Shown here piece after piece: positions 53,424-62,055 of a DNA stretch of 64,000 bases. The position numbers and the translations under genes were made by a program. Source of the stretch: UBA7692 sp964650845 (GTDB lineage Bacteria; Bacteroidota; Bacteroidia; Chitinophagales; LD1). Position 1 is the first letter of the stretch. Every line of letters starts with the position of its first letter. The DNA lies in the NCBI GenBank assembly GCA_964650845.1, contig CAZYXR010000003.1, positions 14,475-78,474 of the forward strand, written 5' to 3'. The notes under the pieces are model-generated. The model was given only the letters and a program-made list of their open reading frames with translations. It did not search any database and had not been told where the DNA came from.

Positions 53424-54838
53424 TGCAATCATATATTCAACAATTTGAAAACAAAAATTTAATGCCAAAAAGAGAGCTGATAAACCGCGCCATTTTTTTT
53501 GTCCTCGCTTTTGTTTTCGCTTTTACTTCAAATGCGCAATCTATTGCCGATAAAGTTGTAGCCGTGGTAGGCGACAATCCTATTTTGCTTTCGGATGTAG
53601 AAATGCAGTATGTACAAGCAAAAACTCAAAGCGAGGCTGTGCCACTGCCCGAAAACTTCAGATGCGAAATTTTTGAACGCCTGATGCTGGAAAAGCTTTT
53701 TTTGGCACAAGCAAAAATTGATAGCGTAGTTGCCAGCCCCGATGAAGTAGAAGCCGAGTTAGACAGGCGCATCCGCTACTTCAATTCTGTTTTTGGTTCA
53801 AGAGAAAAACTGGAAGAGTACTATGGCAAATCCACTTCGGAACTGAAGGATGATTTTAGAACAGACATCGAGGCGCAAATGGTTTCAGAAAAAATGCGCA
53901 GCAAAGCATTAGGCAATTTAAAAGTTTCTCCGGCCGAGGTAAAAGAATATTTCAATAATATCCCCAAAGACAGTATCCCATATTTCAACTCGGAATTGGA
54001 AATGCTGCAGATAGTACGCTTCCCCGTGGTAAACGAAGAGCAAAAGAAAATTGCAATGGATAAACTGAAAAAAATAAGAACCGATATTGAAGGCGGTTCC
54101 GATTTTTCGTTGCAAGCAATTTTGTATTCTGAAGACCCCGGCAGCAGTGTAGATGGCGGCAATCTTGGCATGATTGAACGTGGTGAATTGGTTCCAGAAT
54201 TTGAAGCCGTAGCTTACAGATTAAAAGAGGGTGAGTTGAGCGAAATTGTAGAAACGCCTTTTGGTTTTCACCTCATTATTGTAGATGAAAAAAGAGGCGA
54301 GCGACTAAAAGTTAGGCACATTTTGGTAAAGCCAAAACTTGTGCAACAAGACTATCTTGATTGCAAACAAACCATGGATAGTATCAAACATCAATTAGAT
54401 GTAGATTCCATCACCTTTAAAGAAGCTGTCGGAAAATTTTCGATGGATGAAACATCCAAAGCCGTTGGCGGCTTAATGACCAATAACAAAACTGGAAGTT
54501 CTTATTTCGAAAAAAGCGAAATAGACGGCTCGCTGATTTTTGCTATTGATAAAATTAAAGTGAACGAATACACCGAGGTTTTGCCTTTTTCGGCAATGGA
54601 AAAAACAGCCGAGCAAAAAAACGGCTATCGCATAGTATTTTTAAAAAGCGAAACAAAACCTCATAAAGCAAACCTGAAACTGGATTATCCAAAAATTCAA
54701 GTGGCAGCAAAAAATGCTAAAACACAACGCGAGTTGGATCGCTGGATACAACTGTATAAAGACAAAACTTTCTTTCGCATCGAAGAAGATTACCGCAATT
54801 GCGAACAAGCACAAAAATGGTTGAAGAGCAGCAATTAA
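53420..54838 (+). CDS. surA: Peptidyl-prolyl isomerase SurA
   Basis: A 472-residue periplasmic chaperone. The start at 53420 overlaps the beta-barrel gene by 4 bases (ATGA). The ATG at 53462 (MPKRELINRAIFFVLAFVFAFTSNAQ) gives a more usual signal peptide and may be the true start. The N-domain has IADKVVAVVGDNPILLSDVE. It is followed by two parvulin units, LEMLQIVRFPV ... GGNLGMIERGELVPEFE ... TPFGFHLIIVDEKRG and LKVRHILVKPKL ... VGGLMTNNK. It keeps outer-membrane proteins unfolded for the Bam complex. Last gene of the chaperone operon. Confidence 0.93.
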   Translation: MMQSYIQQFENKNLMPKRELINRAIFFVLAFVFAFTSNAQSIADKVVAVVGDNPILLSDVEMQYVQAKTQSEAVPLPENFRCEIFERLMLEKLFLAQAKIDSVVASPDEVEAELDRRIRYFNSVFGSREKLEEYYGKSTSELKDDFRTDIEAQMVSEKMRSKALGNLKVSPAEVKEYFNNIPKDSIPYFNSELEMLQIVRFPVVNEEQKKIAMDKLKKIRTDIEGGSDFSLQAILYSEDPGSSVDGGNLGMIERGELVPEFEAVAYRLKEGELSEIVETPFGFHLIIVDEKRGERLKVRHILVKPKLVQQDYLDCKQTMDSIKHQLDVDSITFKEAVGKFSMDETSKAVGGLMTNNKTGSSYFEKSEIDGSLIFAIDKIKVNEYTEVLPFSAMEKTAEQKNGYRIVFLKSETKPHKANLKLDYPKIQVAAKNAKTQRELDRWIQLYKDKTFFRIEEDYRNCEQAQKWLKSSN

Positions 54839-54852
54839 GCATAGTATCTTTG
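54821..54852 (+). promoter_or_regulatory. Promoter of the coiled-coil/zapA operon
   Basis: TTG (54821-54823), 21 bases, then TATCTTTG (54845-54852) is an exact sigma-ABfr consensus. It overlaps the end of surA. Transcription would start near 54858, giving a leader of about 107 bases. Confidence 0.65.
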
Positions 54853-54860
54853 ATGTTGTT

Positions 54861-54890
54861 TAATCATTTCAAAGATTCAAGAAATGATTA
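54861..54890 (+). promoter_or_regulatory. Inverted repeat in the zapA operon leader
   Basis: TAATCATTTC (54861-54870) and GAAATGATTA (54881-54890) are perfect complements with a 10-base loop, a few bases after the predicted transcription start. There is no T-run, so it is not a terminator. It is either an RNA hairpin or a binding site with a 20-base centre spacing. Confidence 0.6.
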
Positions 54891-54964
54891 TTGCAGTTCT
54901 AATTATTTTCGCCTTCCATCATACTTTGTTCTGTAAATTCGCCAATGTTTTACAAGTAAACTAA

Positions 54965-55267
54965 ATGACAACGCACCAACAAACCGAAGCACTGATTAGC
55001 AAAACCAGAAAGGTAGTGCAGCGCGTTAGCGAGCTAAAAGAAAATAGCAAAAGGTTGGAAGACGAGGTGCTTTTGCTAAAACAACAATTAGAAAAAGAAC
55101 GCGAAGTAACCAAGATGTTAGGTGAACAAATAAAAATGTCTAAGTTAGCGCAGCATTTATCGGAAACAAGCGCAGCAGAAAGAAGCGAATTGAAGCGGAA
55201 AGTGAATGAAATGATTCAAACCGTAGAGCTTTGCATAGCGCAGTTATCGGAAGAAAATGGAAAATAG
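54965..55267 (+). CDS. Coiled-coil protein upstream of zapA
   Basis: A 100-residue protein that is almost entirely coiled coil (about 5-95; TRKVVQRVSELKENSKRLEDEVLLLKQQ, with regular heptads). It has no signal peptide or membrane helix. It overlaps zapA by 11 bases, so the two are translated together. Small coiled-coil proteins in this position in Bacteroidota are thought to belong to the FtsZ-associated group, but the function is not established. The start follows TAAACTAA immediately, with no Shine-Dalgarno. Confidence 0.8.
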   Translation: MTTHQQTEALISKTRKVVQRVSELKENSKRLEDEVLLLKQQLEKEREVTKMLGEQIKMSKLAQHLSETSAAERSELKRKVNEMIQTVELCIAQLSEENGK

Positions 55268-55556
55268 CGAAACGTTAATTCACATACAGGTTCTTATTGC
55301 CGAACGGCAGTATCCGCTTAGGATACGCAAAGGCGAAGAAGCAAAAGTGGAACGCGCTGTAGCTATTGTTAATGATAAAATAAAGGAATATCAGAAGTTG
55401 TATGCCGGAAAAGACAAACAGGATTATCTGGCAATGTGTGTGTTGATGTTAGCTGTGGAATTTGAATCGCTTCGCAGTCGCGATGAACAATCGCAAAAGA
55501 CTGAAAATGGTTATCTCGCTGAAATAGACAATTTGCTTTCGGCTGCTTTATCATAA
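55257..55556 (+). CDS. zapA: Cell division protein ZapA
   Basis: A 99-residue FtsZ-ring-associated protein. The N-terminal beta part (IHIQVLIAERQYPLRIRKGEEAKVERAV) is followed by a long helix (VNDKIKEYQKLYAGKDKQDYLAMCVLMLAVEFESL), as in ZapA dimers that bundle FtsZ protofilaments. It overlaps the coiled-coil gene by 11 bases. A terminator-like hairpin follows it, then a spacer of about 140 bases before rny. Confidence 0.93.
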   Translation: MENSETLIHIQVLIAERQYPLRIRKGEEAKVERAVAIVNDKIKEYQKLYAGKDKQDYLAMCVLMLAVEFESLRSRDEQSQKTENGYLAEIDNLLSAALS

Positions 55557-55572
55557 ATTTTCTTCCTTCAAC

Positions 55573-55598
55573 AAACGCTCAAAAAGGCGTTTTCTTTC
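55573..55598 (+). terminator. Terminator-like hairpin after zapA
   Basis: AAACGC (55573-55578) pairs with GCGTTT (55587-55592), followed by CTTTCT. The stem is short, 16 bases after the zapA stop. Confidence 0.55.
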
Positions 55599-55599
55599 T

Positions 55600-55735
55600 A
55601 ACCACTTTTTTCGGTAATGCAAAGAATCGGCAAAACAGTTCGGGCAAGGCAGGTTGTATCTGCTATGCACTCAACCGAATTTTATTTTCATCGGCTCTTG
55701 GGCTTGTATTCTATTATATCATCATAAATTAAAAA
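55600..55735 (+). ncRNA. Possible small RNA between zapA and rny
   Basis: This 140-base spacer has no credible gene but shows folding potential: GGTTG (55652-55656) with CAACC (55672-55676), extended by TTC/GAA, and an alternative TTCGG/CCGAA pairing. In proteobacteria 6S RNA (ssrS) lies next to zapA, so a 6S-type RNA is a reasonable guess. I cannot show the 6S consensus by eye. Confidence 0.3.
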
Positions 55736-55741
55736 AAGTCT

Positions 55742-57367
55742 ATGTTAATCTACATTATAGTTGCCTCCATTGCAGCAGCCCTTGCAGGAGTAGCAACAGG
55801 TTTTTTCATCGGAAAATCAAGCAGCAAAAGCTCGGTTGAAAAAATAGAGGCCGAAGCAAAAGAAGCAGCAAACAAAAAAGTTGCCGATGCCGAAAAGAAA
55901 GTTGCCGATGCCAAAACACAAGCCGATAAAATAATTGCCGATGCACAACGCAATGGCGAAAACGCCAAAAAGGACAAAATGCTTGAAGCCAAAGAGCATT
56001 TTATTCAACTAAAAACAAAACATGAAAGCGAAGTTTTAGATCGCAACAAAAAAGTTGCAGAGCGCGAAACTGTAATCAAACAACAGCAAGCAGAGCTATC
56101 GAAAGGGCAAGCAGAGTTTTCTAAAAAAGAAAAAGATATAGACGGCATTCGCGAGAATTTGAACAAGCAACTTTCGTTAGTAAATTCTAAACGCGAAGAC
56201 CTTGAAAAAAGCCACGAAATTTTTGTGAGCAAACTGGAGCAAATCAGCAGCTTATCAAAAGAAGATGCCAAGCGCGAACTGGTAGAAAGCATGAAAAAAG
56301 AAGCCGAAACCCAAGCGCTTACTATTGCAAAAGATCTTATTGACGATGCAAAATCGAAAGCAAACAAAGAAGCAAAACGCATTATAATTCAATCTATCCA
56401 ACGCACCGCATCGGAGGTTACCATAGAAAACACCGTTAGTGTATTTAACCTCGATAGCGATGAACAAAAAGGGCAAATCATAGGTCGCGAAGGAAGAAAC
56501 ATTCGCGCTTTAGAAGCCGCCACAGGCTGCGAATTTGTAGTGGACGACACTCCTGAAGCCATTATTATTTCGGGCTTCGACCCTATTCGTAGAGAAGTAG
56601 CGCGGTTGAGCTTGCAACGCTTGGTTACCGATGGGCGCATTCATCCGGCACGTATAGAAGAAGTAGTTGCAAAAACCAACAAACAACTAAACGAACACAT
56701 TCTTGAAATTGGCGAAAGAACAGTAATTGACTTGGGTGTTCAGGGCTTGCATCAAGAGTTGGTGCGGTATGTAGGTAGAATGCGTTTTCGCTCATCATAC
56801 GGGCAAAACTTATTGCAACACAGCCGCGAAGTTGCTAACCTATGCGCTACAATGGCAGCCGAATTGGGCTTGAATCCAAAACTTGCAAAGCGCGCTGGAT
56901 TGCTGCACGATATTGGCAAAGTGCCTGACGAAGATAGCGAATTGAGCCACGCATTGCTTGGCGCAAAACTGTGCGAAAAATATGGCGAACATCCATCGGT
57001 AGTAAATGCCGTTGGTGCCCACCACGATGAAATGGAAATGAAATTTGTGATTTCGCCTATTGTGCAGGTTTGCGACTCTATAAGCGGTGCTCGCCCGGGT
57101 GCAAGGCGCGAGATAATGGAAAGCTACCTAAAACGCATCAAAGACCTCGAAGCCTTGGCACAAGGTTTTGATGGTGTTGAAAAAGCGTATGCCATACAAG
57201 CTGGAAGAGAGTTGCGCGTAATAGTAGAAGCCGATAAAGTGGATGATAAAAACAGCGAAGAACTTTCATTTACTATTTCTCAAAAAATTGAGAAAGAAAT
57301 GACCTACCCGGGTCAAGTAAAAGTTACTGTAATTCGCGAAAAGCGCAGCGTGAGTGTAGCCCGATAG
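55742..57367 (+). CDS. rny: Ribonuclease Y
   Basis: Membrane-anchored endoribonuclease of 541 residues that initiates mRNA decay. An N-terminal transmembrane helix (MLIYIIVASIAAALAGVATGFFIG) is followed by a long coiled coil (about 30-220). The KH domain comes next (GREGRNIRALEAATGCEFVVDD), then the HD domain with AGLLHDIGKV and the downstream AHHDEME. The C-terminus ends with PGQVKVTVIREKRSVSVAR. Length, order and end are typical. It has a strong terminator after it. Confidence 0.97.
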   Translation: MLIYIIVASIAAALAGVATGFFIGKSSSKSSVEKIEAEAKEAANKKVADAEKKVADAKTQADKIIADAQRNGENAKKDKMLEAKEHFIQLKTKHESEVLDRNKKVAERETVIKQQQAELSKGQAEFSKKEKDIDGIRENLNKQLSLVNSKREDLEKSHEIFVSKLEQISSLSKEDAKRELVESMKKEAETQALTIAKDLIDDAKSKANKEAKRIIIQSIQRTASEVTIENTVSVFNLDSDEQKGQIIGREGRNIRALEAATGCEFVVDDTPEAIIISGFDPIRREVARLSLQRLVTDGRIHPARIEEVVAKTNKQLNEHILEIGERTVIDLGVQGLHQELVRYVGRMRFRSSYGQNLLQHSREVANLCATMAAELGLNPKLAKRAGLLHDIGKVPDEDSELSHALLGAKLCEKYGEHPSVVNAVGAHHDEMEMKFVISPIVQVCDSISGARPGARREIMESYLKRIKDLEALAQGFDGVEKAYAIQAGRELRVIVEADKVDDKNSEELSFTISQKIEKEMTYPGQVKVTVIREKRSVSVAR

Positions 57368-57404
57368 TATAGCCACAATTTGTTTTTGAAATTTTACAGT
57401 TATT

Positions 57405-57438
57405 AAAAGCTGATGAGAATATTTTCATCAGCTTTTTT
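57405..57438. terminator. Bidirectional terminator after rny
   Basis: AAAAGCTGATGA (57405-57416) pairs with TCATCAGCTTTT and is followed by TT on the + strand. On the - strand the same stem ends in CTTTT, so it can also serve the convergent VWA gene, which ends at 57442. Confidence 0.9.
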
Positions 57439-57441
57439 GTT

Positions 57442-58806
57442 TTACAATTTCACCGAAAGCGAACCTCCGCTTACCACTTCAATATCTTTTTCTAAAGTAG
57501 TGTGGATGGTTTTTGCAAACTTAGAACGATATATCAATCGGTACTTACCCGGTTGCAGCGCAATAGTTTCCAACTTGGTGGTTTCATTAAGGTCGTAAAT
57601 TTTTTTTAACCCAGCTTTGTCGTGAATAAAAACAGCTCCATACAATTCGTAGTTTTTATTGAAAGTAACCATGCCGGGTGCAGGCACTTTTACAGTAGTA
57701 GTTTTGGTTTGGTCAATACTTACCACTGTTGCTTGTATTACAGGTAGCGTTAGCACTTCAATTTCATACTTGCCTGTCAAATACTTCTCGGTCGAGTTTA
57801 GCGATTGCACATGAAGTGTTTGCGCATCGTTGGGTCTTTTTACCAAGCATTTTATTTTTTCTATCGAGGCCGACTTTGGTACATTGCCATCAAACTTTAC
57901 TTCTAAAAACCCCTGCGCAGCCGGCTGCGAAATCACATTGTGAATGTTGCGCTGCATTACCACATTTTCAATATAAAGTTGTGGAATAGTATGCACCGTA
58001 ACATTGTAAGTAAATAGCGGTGAAACACCAATTGTATCGGGCATTCCACGTGCATTCATGGTGTGGTGAAAATGATACTTCGATATCTTTGTTTTTGCAT
58101 CGGCAAGTGTAAATGCCACATCGGTTTCGGTGGGCTTGCCCGCAGCATCTAACAAATTGAGTTGAAACGTTGTTTTTGCAACAGATTCATTCACCACTCT
58201 TTTTAGCTGCGTTTTTAAATCTTCGCTTGTAGTAGTATTTATCAACTCGCCAATGCAACCAAACTGTTGTTGCAGAATTTCTGGCAATTGAATGCCCAAA
58301 ACTATTGGCTTCAAAATAATATTGTTGCGCTGCAACAACTGTGCTATTGTACAAGGGTCGCCACCGCAGCTTTCTTCGCCATCGGTTACAAGTACCAAAA
58401 AATTTCTGCTCACATCACCCGTTTGTGCAAAATCGGCAGCGCATTTTTCTAATGAATAGGCGATGGGTGTAACACCATTAGGTTGAATATTATTTAGCTT
58501 TTTGCGAATTGAATTGGAGTTCACATTGCCAAAACTCATCTCTAAGCGCGAGTCGCGGCAATTGTTTTCGCGCATAGACGATTGATGACCATAAATGCGC
58601 AGCGCAAACTCTACATTGGGCATTGCTGCAAGGCTATCGGTAAGTTCATACATGGTATTCATGGCGGTTTGCCAGCGCGTGCCTCCCGCCCAGCTTTTAT
58701 TCATGCTATACGATGCATCCAACAAAAACAAGATGCGTGTTTTGGGCACATCTTGCGCGTGTATAGAAACCGATAAGAAAAGAAAAATTATAAAGTAGTT
58801 CCGCAA
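57442..58806 (-). CDS. Secreted VWA domain protein
   Basis: A 454-residue protein with a signal peptide (1-17, ending IHAQ). A von Willebrand A domain spans about 24-215, with an intact metal site DASYS (30-34), a Thr in GVTPIAY and Asp in VTDGEESCG. Cysteines in NNCRDS and CGGDPC could form disulfides. The C-terminal half (about 220-454) is beta-rich and contains Ig-like or carboxypeptidase-regulatory-like strands, ending GKYRLIYRSKFAKTI. It is probably periplasmic or surface-bound and mediates protein contacts. It is divergent from the DUF4838 gene. No MoxR ATPase or other VWA partner adjoins. Confidence 0.88.
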   Translation of the reverse strand: MRNYFIIFLFLSVSIHAQDVPKTRILFLLDASYSMNKSWAGGTRWQTAMNTMYELTDSLAAMPNVEFALRIYGHQSSMRENNCRDSRLEMSFGNVNSNSIRKKLNNIQPNGVTPIAYSLEKCAADFAQTGDVSRNFLVLVTDGEESCGGDPCTIAQLLQRNNIILKPIVLGIQLPEILQQQFGCIGELINTTTSEDLKTQLKRVVNESVAKTTFQLNLLDAAGKPTETDVAFTLADAKTKISKYHFHHTMNARGMPDTIGVSPLFTYNVTVHTIPQLYIENVVMQRNIHNVISQPAAQGFLEVKFDGNVPKSASIEKIKCLVKRPNDAQTLHVQSLNSTEKYLTGKYEIEVLTLPVIQATVVSIDQTKTTTVKVPAPGMVTFNKNYELYGAVFIHDKAGLKKIYDLNETTKLETIALQPGKYRLIYRSKFAKTIHTTLEKDIEVVSGGSLSVKL

Positions 58807-58919
58807 AATTTATGATGATTACATAACGCAATTATTACAAAATATTATTCTTTGCAAGCAGCACAATCTATCCACTATTAGTTGCGTTACTGAATCATCC
58901 ATCAAAAAAATTACTACGT

Positions 58920-60710
58920 GTGATTATTCGTTCGTTCGCAATACTTTATTTTTTTCTGCTTTTGGCAAATCTCCATGCACAAAAAAACTACAGCAACATA
59001 ATCTACACCAATGTAGCTGTCGAAAAAAGCTTTAAAGCTGCATTGAATGATTTCAGGTTTCACTTAAAGAAAGCTACCAACGAAAATTTTGTTGTAAAAC
59101 AAGACTCTACTATTAGCCAGGCAATAAAAATTATTCGTGTAAGCAAAAGAGATTCCGCAAAGTATGCTGCTTTGTTTGCTGCTGGCGAAGAAGCCTCGCT
59201 GATTCGCTCCGATGGAAAAAACTCGATGGAAATAATTGCGTTTTCTACTGCCGCATTGATGCACGGAATGTATTGGTATTTAGATACGCTTGGGTTTCGC
59301 TGGTATCAACCGGGCGATGAACACACCTTTGTGCCGCCACTCAAAAATATTCAACTAAAAATTGACAAAGTTTTTGCACCCGACTTTTTATTGCGCAGCT
59401 ATTTTGGAACGTTCGGCACACCACGCAACATTTATGTAGATAAACTGAAAAAAGTTGAAAACGACTGGATGATTTGGAACACACGAAATCGTTTGGGGGG
59501 CAACTACAGTTTAAAAGGGCATTCGTGGAATACTTTTATGTGGAAAAACGCAAACGCATTGATACAAAATCCACACTTCATGGCACAAGTAAAAGGCGAA
59601 AGAGTGAAAGTAGCTACCGCATCAAAATTTTGCATCAGCGACACAGGGTTTCAAAAACTGTTTGTTACCTATTTTACTAAATTACTGCAAGAGCAAGTTG
59701 AAAAAAAACCTAATGCTGCGCGCTACATCATTTCTGTTGAACCCTCGGATGGATATGGCTTTTGCACATGCCGGCAGTGCAAAAAAATTGGCTCCATCAG
59801 CAACAATGTTTTCTTCTTGGCAAACTTAACCGCCAAAGCTTTTCAAGAAATTTCCACCAAAGCTTTCGTGAATTTATATGCATACAACCTTCATGCCGCA
59901 CCGCCAACTTTTGAGCTCGAAAAAAATGTAATCGTTCAAATAATTCCTTACAAGTACCAGTCGTTTGCTGCGCCAAACGAAATGATAAATGCATGGAAAG
60001 AAAAAAGCAACAACCTTTTTATTTACGACTACTACGGCTTGCCAATAAACACACTGGATGCTCCACTTGCAAAAAACTTTTCGGCCGAAAGCTATTCAAA
60101 GAGAATACGTTTTTGGAAAAAAAACGGCATACAAGGCATCACACTCGAAAGCTCTTATGGCACTGGCGCCACAGGGCATGGGCTGTATCTTTTCGCCCGG
60201 CTCGGGTGGAATATAAACCAAAATGTAACGGCTATTGTAGATGACTTTTACTTGAATTGTTATGGCAAAAATGCTGCTGTAGTTAAGCAAGCATCTACCA
60301 CATTGAGCGAAAAAAACATCGGCAACACACAAGCACTGCAAAGCGCTATTGATGTATTGAAAAAAGCAAAGCCATATTCTACCAAAGATAGTTTTAATCA
60401 TAACCAGCTTATGGATTTCAAAGCCTATTTAATCTACCTGCACTTGCTAAACCAATACAATAATTCGACCACAAAAAATGCCGATAAAAAATCAGATGAA
60501 CTCATGGACTTTGTATATGGAATTTTTCATCGAAAAGTGGTGCATCCGCTTCCAATTTCCGACCATTTGCTCTACAGAGGAAAAAACAAAGAATACATTG
60601 CCACCTATTGGAACTACTTGAAACAAAAACAAACAAGCAATAAATTTAAAACCGTAAAGCAATGGACAAACGAAGATATTAGTGCCGCTTTTGAAAAGAT
60701 AGCGAAATAA
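58920..60710 (+). CDS. Secreted DUF4838 domain protein
   Basis: A 596-residue protein starting at GTG with a signal peptide (ending LHAQ). The N-terminal about 140 residues resemble the alpha-glucuronidase/hexosaminidase accessory fold (ALMHGMYWYLDTLGFRWYQPGDEHTFVP). The DUF4838 core (about 240-450) contains ISVEPSDGYGFCTCRQCKK, with three clustered cysteines, and ESSYGTGATGHGLYLFARLGWN. DUF4838 proteins are predicted glycan-active enzymes of the TIM-barrel type, and acidic residues in VEPSDG may be catalytic. The substrate is unknown. It lies alone between the divergent VWA gene and the MDR oxidoreductase gene. Confidence 0.88.
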   Translation: MIIRSFAILYFFLLLANLHAQKNYSNIIYTNVAVEKSFKAALNDFRFHLKKATNENFVVKQDSTISQAIKIIRVSKRDSAKYAALFAAGEEASLIRSDGKNSMEIIAFSTAALMHGMYWYLDTLGFRWYQPGDEHTFVPPLKNIQLKIDKVFAPDFLLRSYFGTFGTPRNIYVDKLKKVENDWMIWNTRNRLGGNYSLKGHSWNTFMWKNANALIQNPHFMAQVKGERVKVATASKFCISDTGFQKLFVTYFTKLLQEQVEKKPNAARYIISVEPSDGYGFCTCRQCKKIGSISNNVFFLANLTAKAFQEISTKAFVNLYAYNLHAAPPTFELEKNVIVQIIPYKYQSFAAPNEMINAWKEKSNNLFIYDYYGLPINTLDAPLAKNFSAESYSKRIRFWKKNGIQGITLESSYGTGATGHGLYLFARLGWNINQNVTAIVDDFYLNCYGKNAAVVKQASTTLSEKNIGNTQALQSAIDVLKKAKPYSTKDSFNHNQLMDFKAYLIYLHLLNQYNNSTTKNADKKSDELMDFVYGIFHRKVVHPLPISDHLLYRGKNKEYIATYWNYLKQKQTSNKFKTVKQWTNEDISAAFEKIAK

Positions 60711-60756
60711 TAAAGCGGGCATACAATAAACAATCAGTTCATCAGTCCTTTATTTT

Positions 60757-61773
60757 ATGAAAGCAATTCACTTGATAAAAAACGGCAAAGCGAACCAAGC
60801 ATTTGAAACACGCGACATTGCCACACCAAAACCCAAGGCAGGCGAGGTACAAATTAGTGTTGCTGCTTTTGGTTTAAATTTTGCCGATGTAATGGCGCGC
60901 AAAGGAATGTATCAAGACGCACCGCCATTACCAAGTGTGCTTGGTTATGATGTTGCAGGTGTAGTATCCGAAATAGGCGAAGGTGTTACTACCCTAAAAG
61001 TTGGCGATAGAGTTACTGCCATGACACGTTTTGGCGGCTATGCCGAAGTAGTAGTAACAGACCAGCGTGCAGCAGCAAAAATTGCCGATAACATAGATTA
61101 TGCCACAGCCACAGCACTTACAACACAATATTGCACCGCATATTTTGCTGCGGCAGAAATGGTGAACCTGAATCGGGGCGATAGCGTGTTGATTCATTCG
61201 GGCGCAGGAGGTGTAGGCTCGGCTTTAATTCAATATGCTTTACATAAAGGCTGCACTGTTTTTTCTACTGCCGGTAGCGATGCAAAAGTTGCGCTGCTGC
61301 AACAAAACGGTGTGCACTATCCTATCAATTACAACACGCAAGACTTTGAAGCAATAATAAAACGCACAACAAACAACGCAGGTGTAGATGTAATTTTTGA
61401 TGCCGTAGGTGGAAGCTACGTGCGCAAAGGGTTTAATACACTTGCACATGGCGGTAGAATTGTGTGCTATGGCGCAGCAGATTTAAGCAGCAAAAATATT
61501 TTTGGCAAGCTGAAGGCCGCGCTCGCCTTTGGCATTTATCACCCTGTTGTGTTTATGATGAATTCAAAAAGTATGATTGGTGTAAACATGCTGCGCATAG
61601 CAGATAACAAACAAGATGTATTGCAACGCTGTCTAAAAAATGTAATTGAACTTACCAATCAGGGTGTTTTTAAACCCGTTATTGGCAAGGTTTTTCCGGT
61701 AGCAGAGCTGGCATCGGCTCACGAGTTTTTAGAAAACAGAGGCAGCACCGGCAAGATTGCACTACTGTGGTAA
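60757..61773 (+). CDS. MDR-family quinone oxidoreductase-like protein
   Basis: Zinc-independent medium-chain dehydrogenase/reductase of 338 residues. Motifs are NFADVMARKGMYQ, PSVLGYDVAGVVSEIG and DRVTAMTRFGGYAE, then the cofactor motif HSGAGGVGSALIQYA (AxxGVG-type Rossmann loop, near 147-161). The catalytic-zinc cysteine and structural four-cysteine lobe of alcohol dehydrogenases are absent. The INYNTQDF and FDAVGGSYVRKGF segments fit NADPH:quinone reductases and the VAT1-like group. It probably reduces quinones or enones with NADPH in the cytoplasm. Confidence 0.92.
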   Translation: MKAIHLIKNGKANQAFETRDIATPKPKAGEVQISVAAFGLNFADVMARKGMYQDAPPLPSVLGYDVAGVVSEIGEGVTTLKVGDRVTAMTRFGGYAEVVVTDQRAAAKIADNIDYATATALTTQYCTAYFAAAEMVNLNRGDSVLIHSGAGGVGSALIQYALHKGCTVFSTAGSDAKVALLQQNGVHYPINYNTQDFEAIIKRTTNNAGVDVIFDAVGGSYVRKGFNTLAHGGRIVCYGAADLSSKNIFGKLKAALAFGIYHPVVFMMNSKSMIGVNMLRIADNKQDVLQRCLKNVIELTNQGVFKPVIGKVFPVAELASAHEFLENRGSTGKIALLW

Positions 61774-61800
61774 AGCAGTAAAATTTTTGTTTTAAAAAAT

Positions 61801-61808
61801 TACTTTTG
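61801..61808 (+). promoter_or_regulatory. Candidate -7 box for tRNA-Leu
   Basis: TACTTTTG is an exact TAnnTTTG match 42 bases before the tRNA. No TTG is found at the ideal upstream distance. Confidence 0.4.
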
Positions 61809-61850
61809 CTGCCCGCAATTAAAAAAACCTCATCGTTGTTTATTGCAAAT

Positions 61851-61934
61851 GCCCGGGTGGTGAAATTGGTAGACATACCATCTTGAGGGGGTGGCGTCCG
61901 CAAGGACATACGAGTTCGAGTCTCGTTCCGGGCA
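61851..61934 (+). tRNA. tRNA-Leu (anticodon GAG)
   Basis: An 84-base cloverleaf. The acceptor stem is GCCCGGG with TCCGGGC. The anticodon stem CCATC/GGTGG holds the loop TTGAGGG, so the anticodon is GAG (reads CTC and CTT). A long variable arm (GTCC-GCAA-GGAC) is typical of class II leucine tRNA, followed by the T arm ACGAG-TTCGAGT-CTCGT. The CCA end is not encoded. Confidence 0.97.
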
Positions 61935-61938
61935 CATG

Positions 61939-61962
61939 CGCGGAGGTAGTTATATCTCCGCG
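61939..61962 (+). terminator. GC-rich hairpin after tRNA-Leu
   Basis: CGCGGAG (61939-61945) and CTCCGCG (61956-61962) pair perfectly around a 10-base loop, 4 bases after the tRNA. There is no T-run, so it may act in termination or 3' processing rather than as a classical terminator. Confidence 0.5.
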
Positions 61963-62055
61963 TTAACGGCAATGCTTTGACAAAAGTTTGGTGCTTTTAA
62001 ACGGCAATAGAAGTAACTGACCAAAAACTACTTTAATCCATTCTTAACCTACCAG

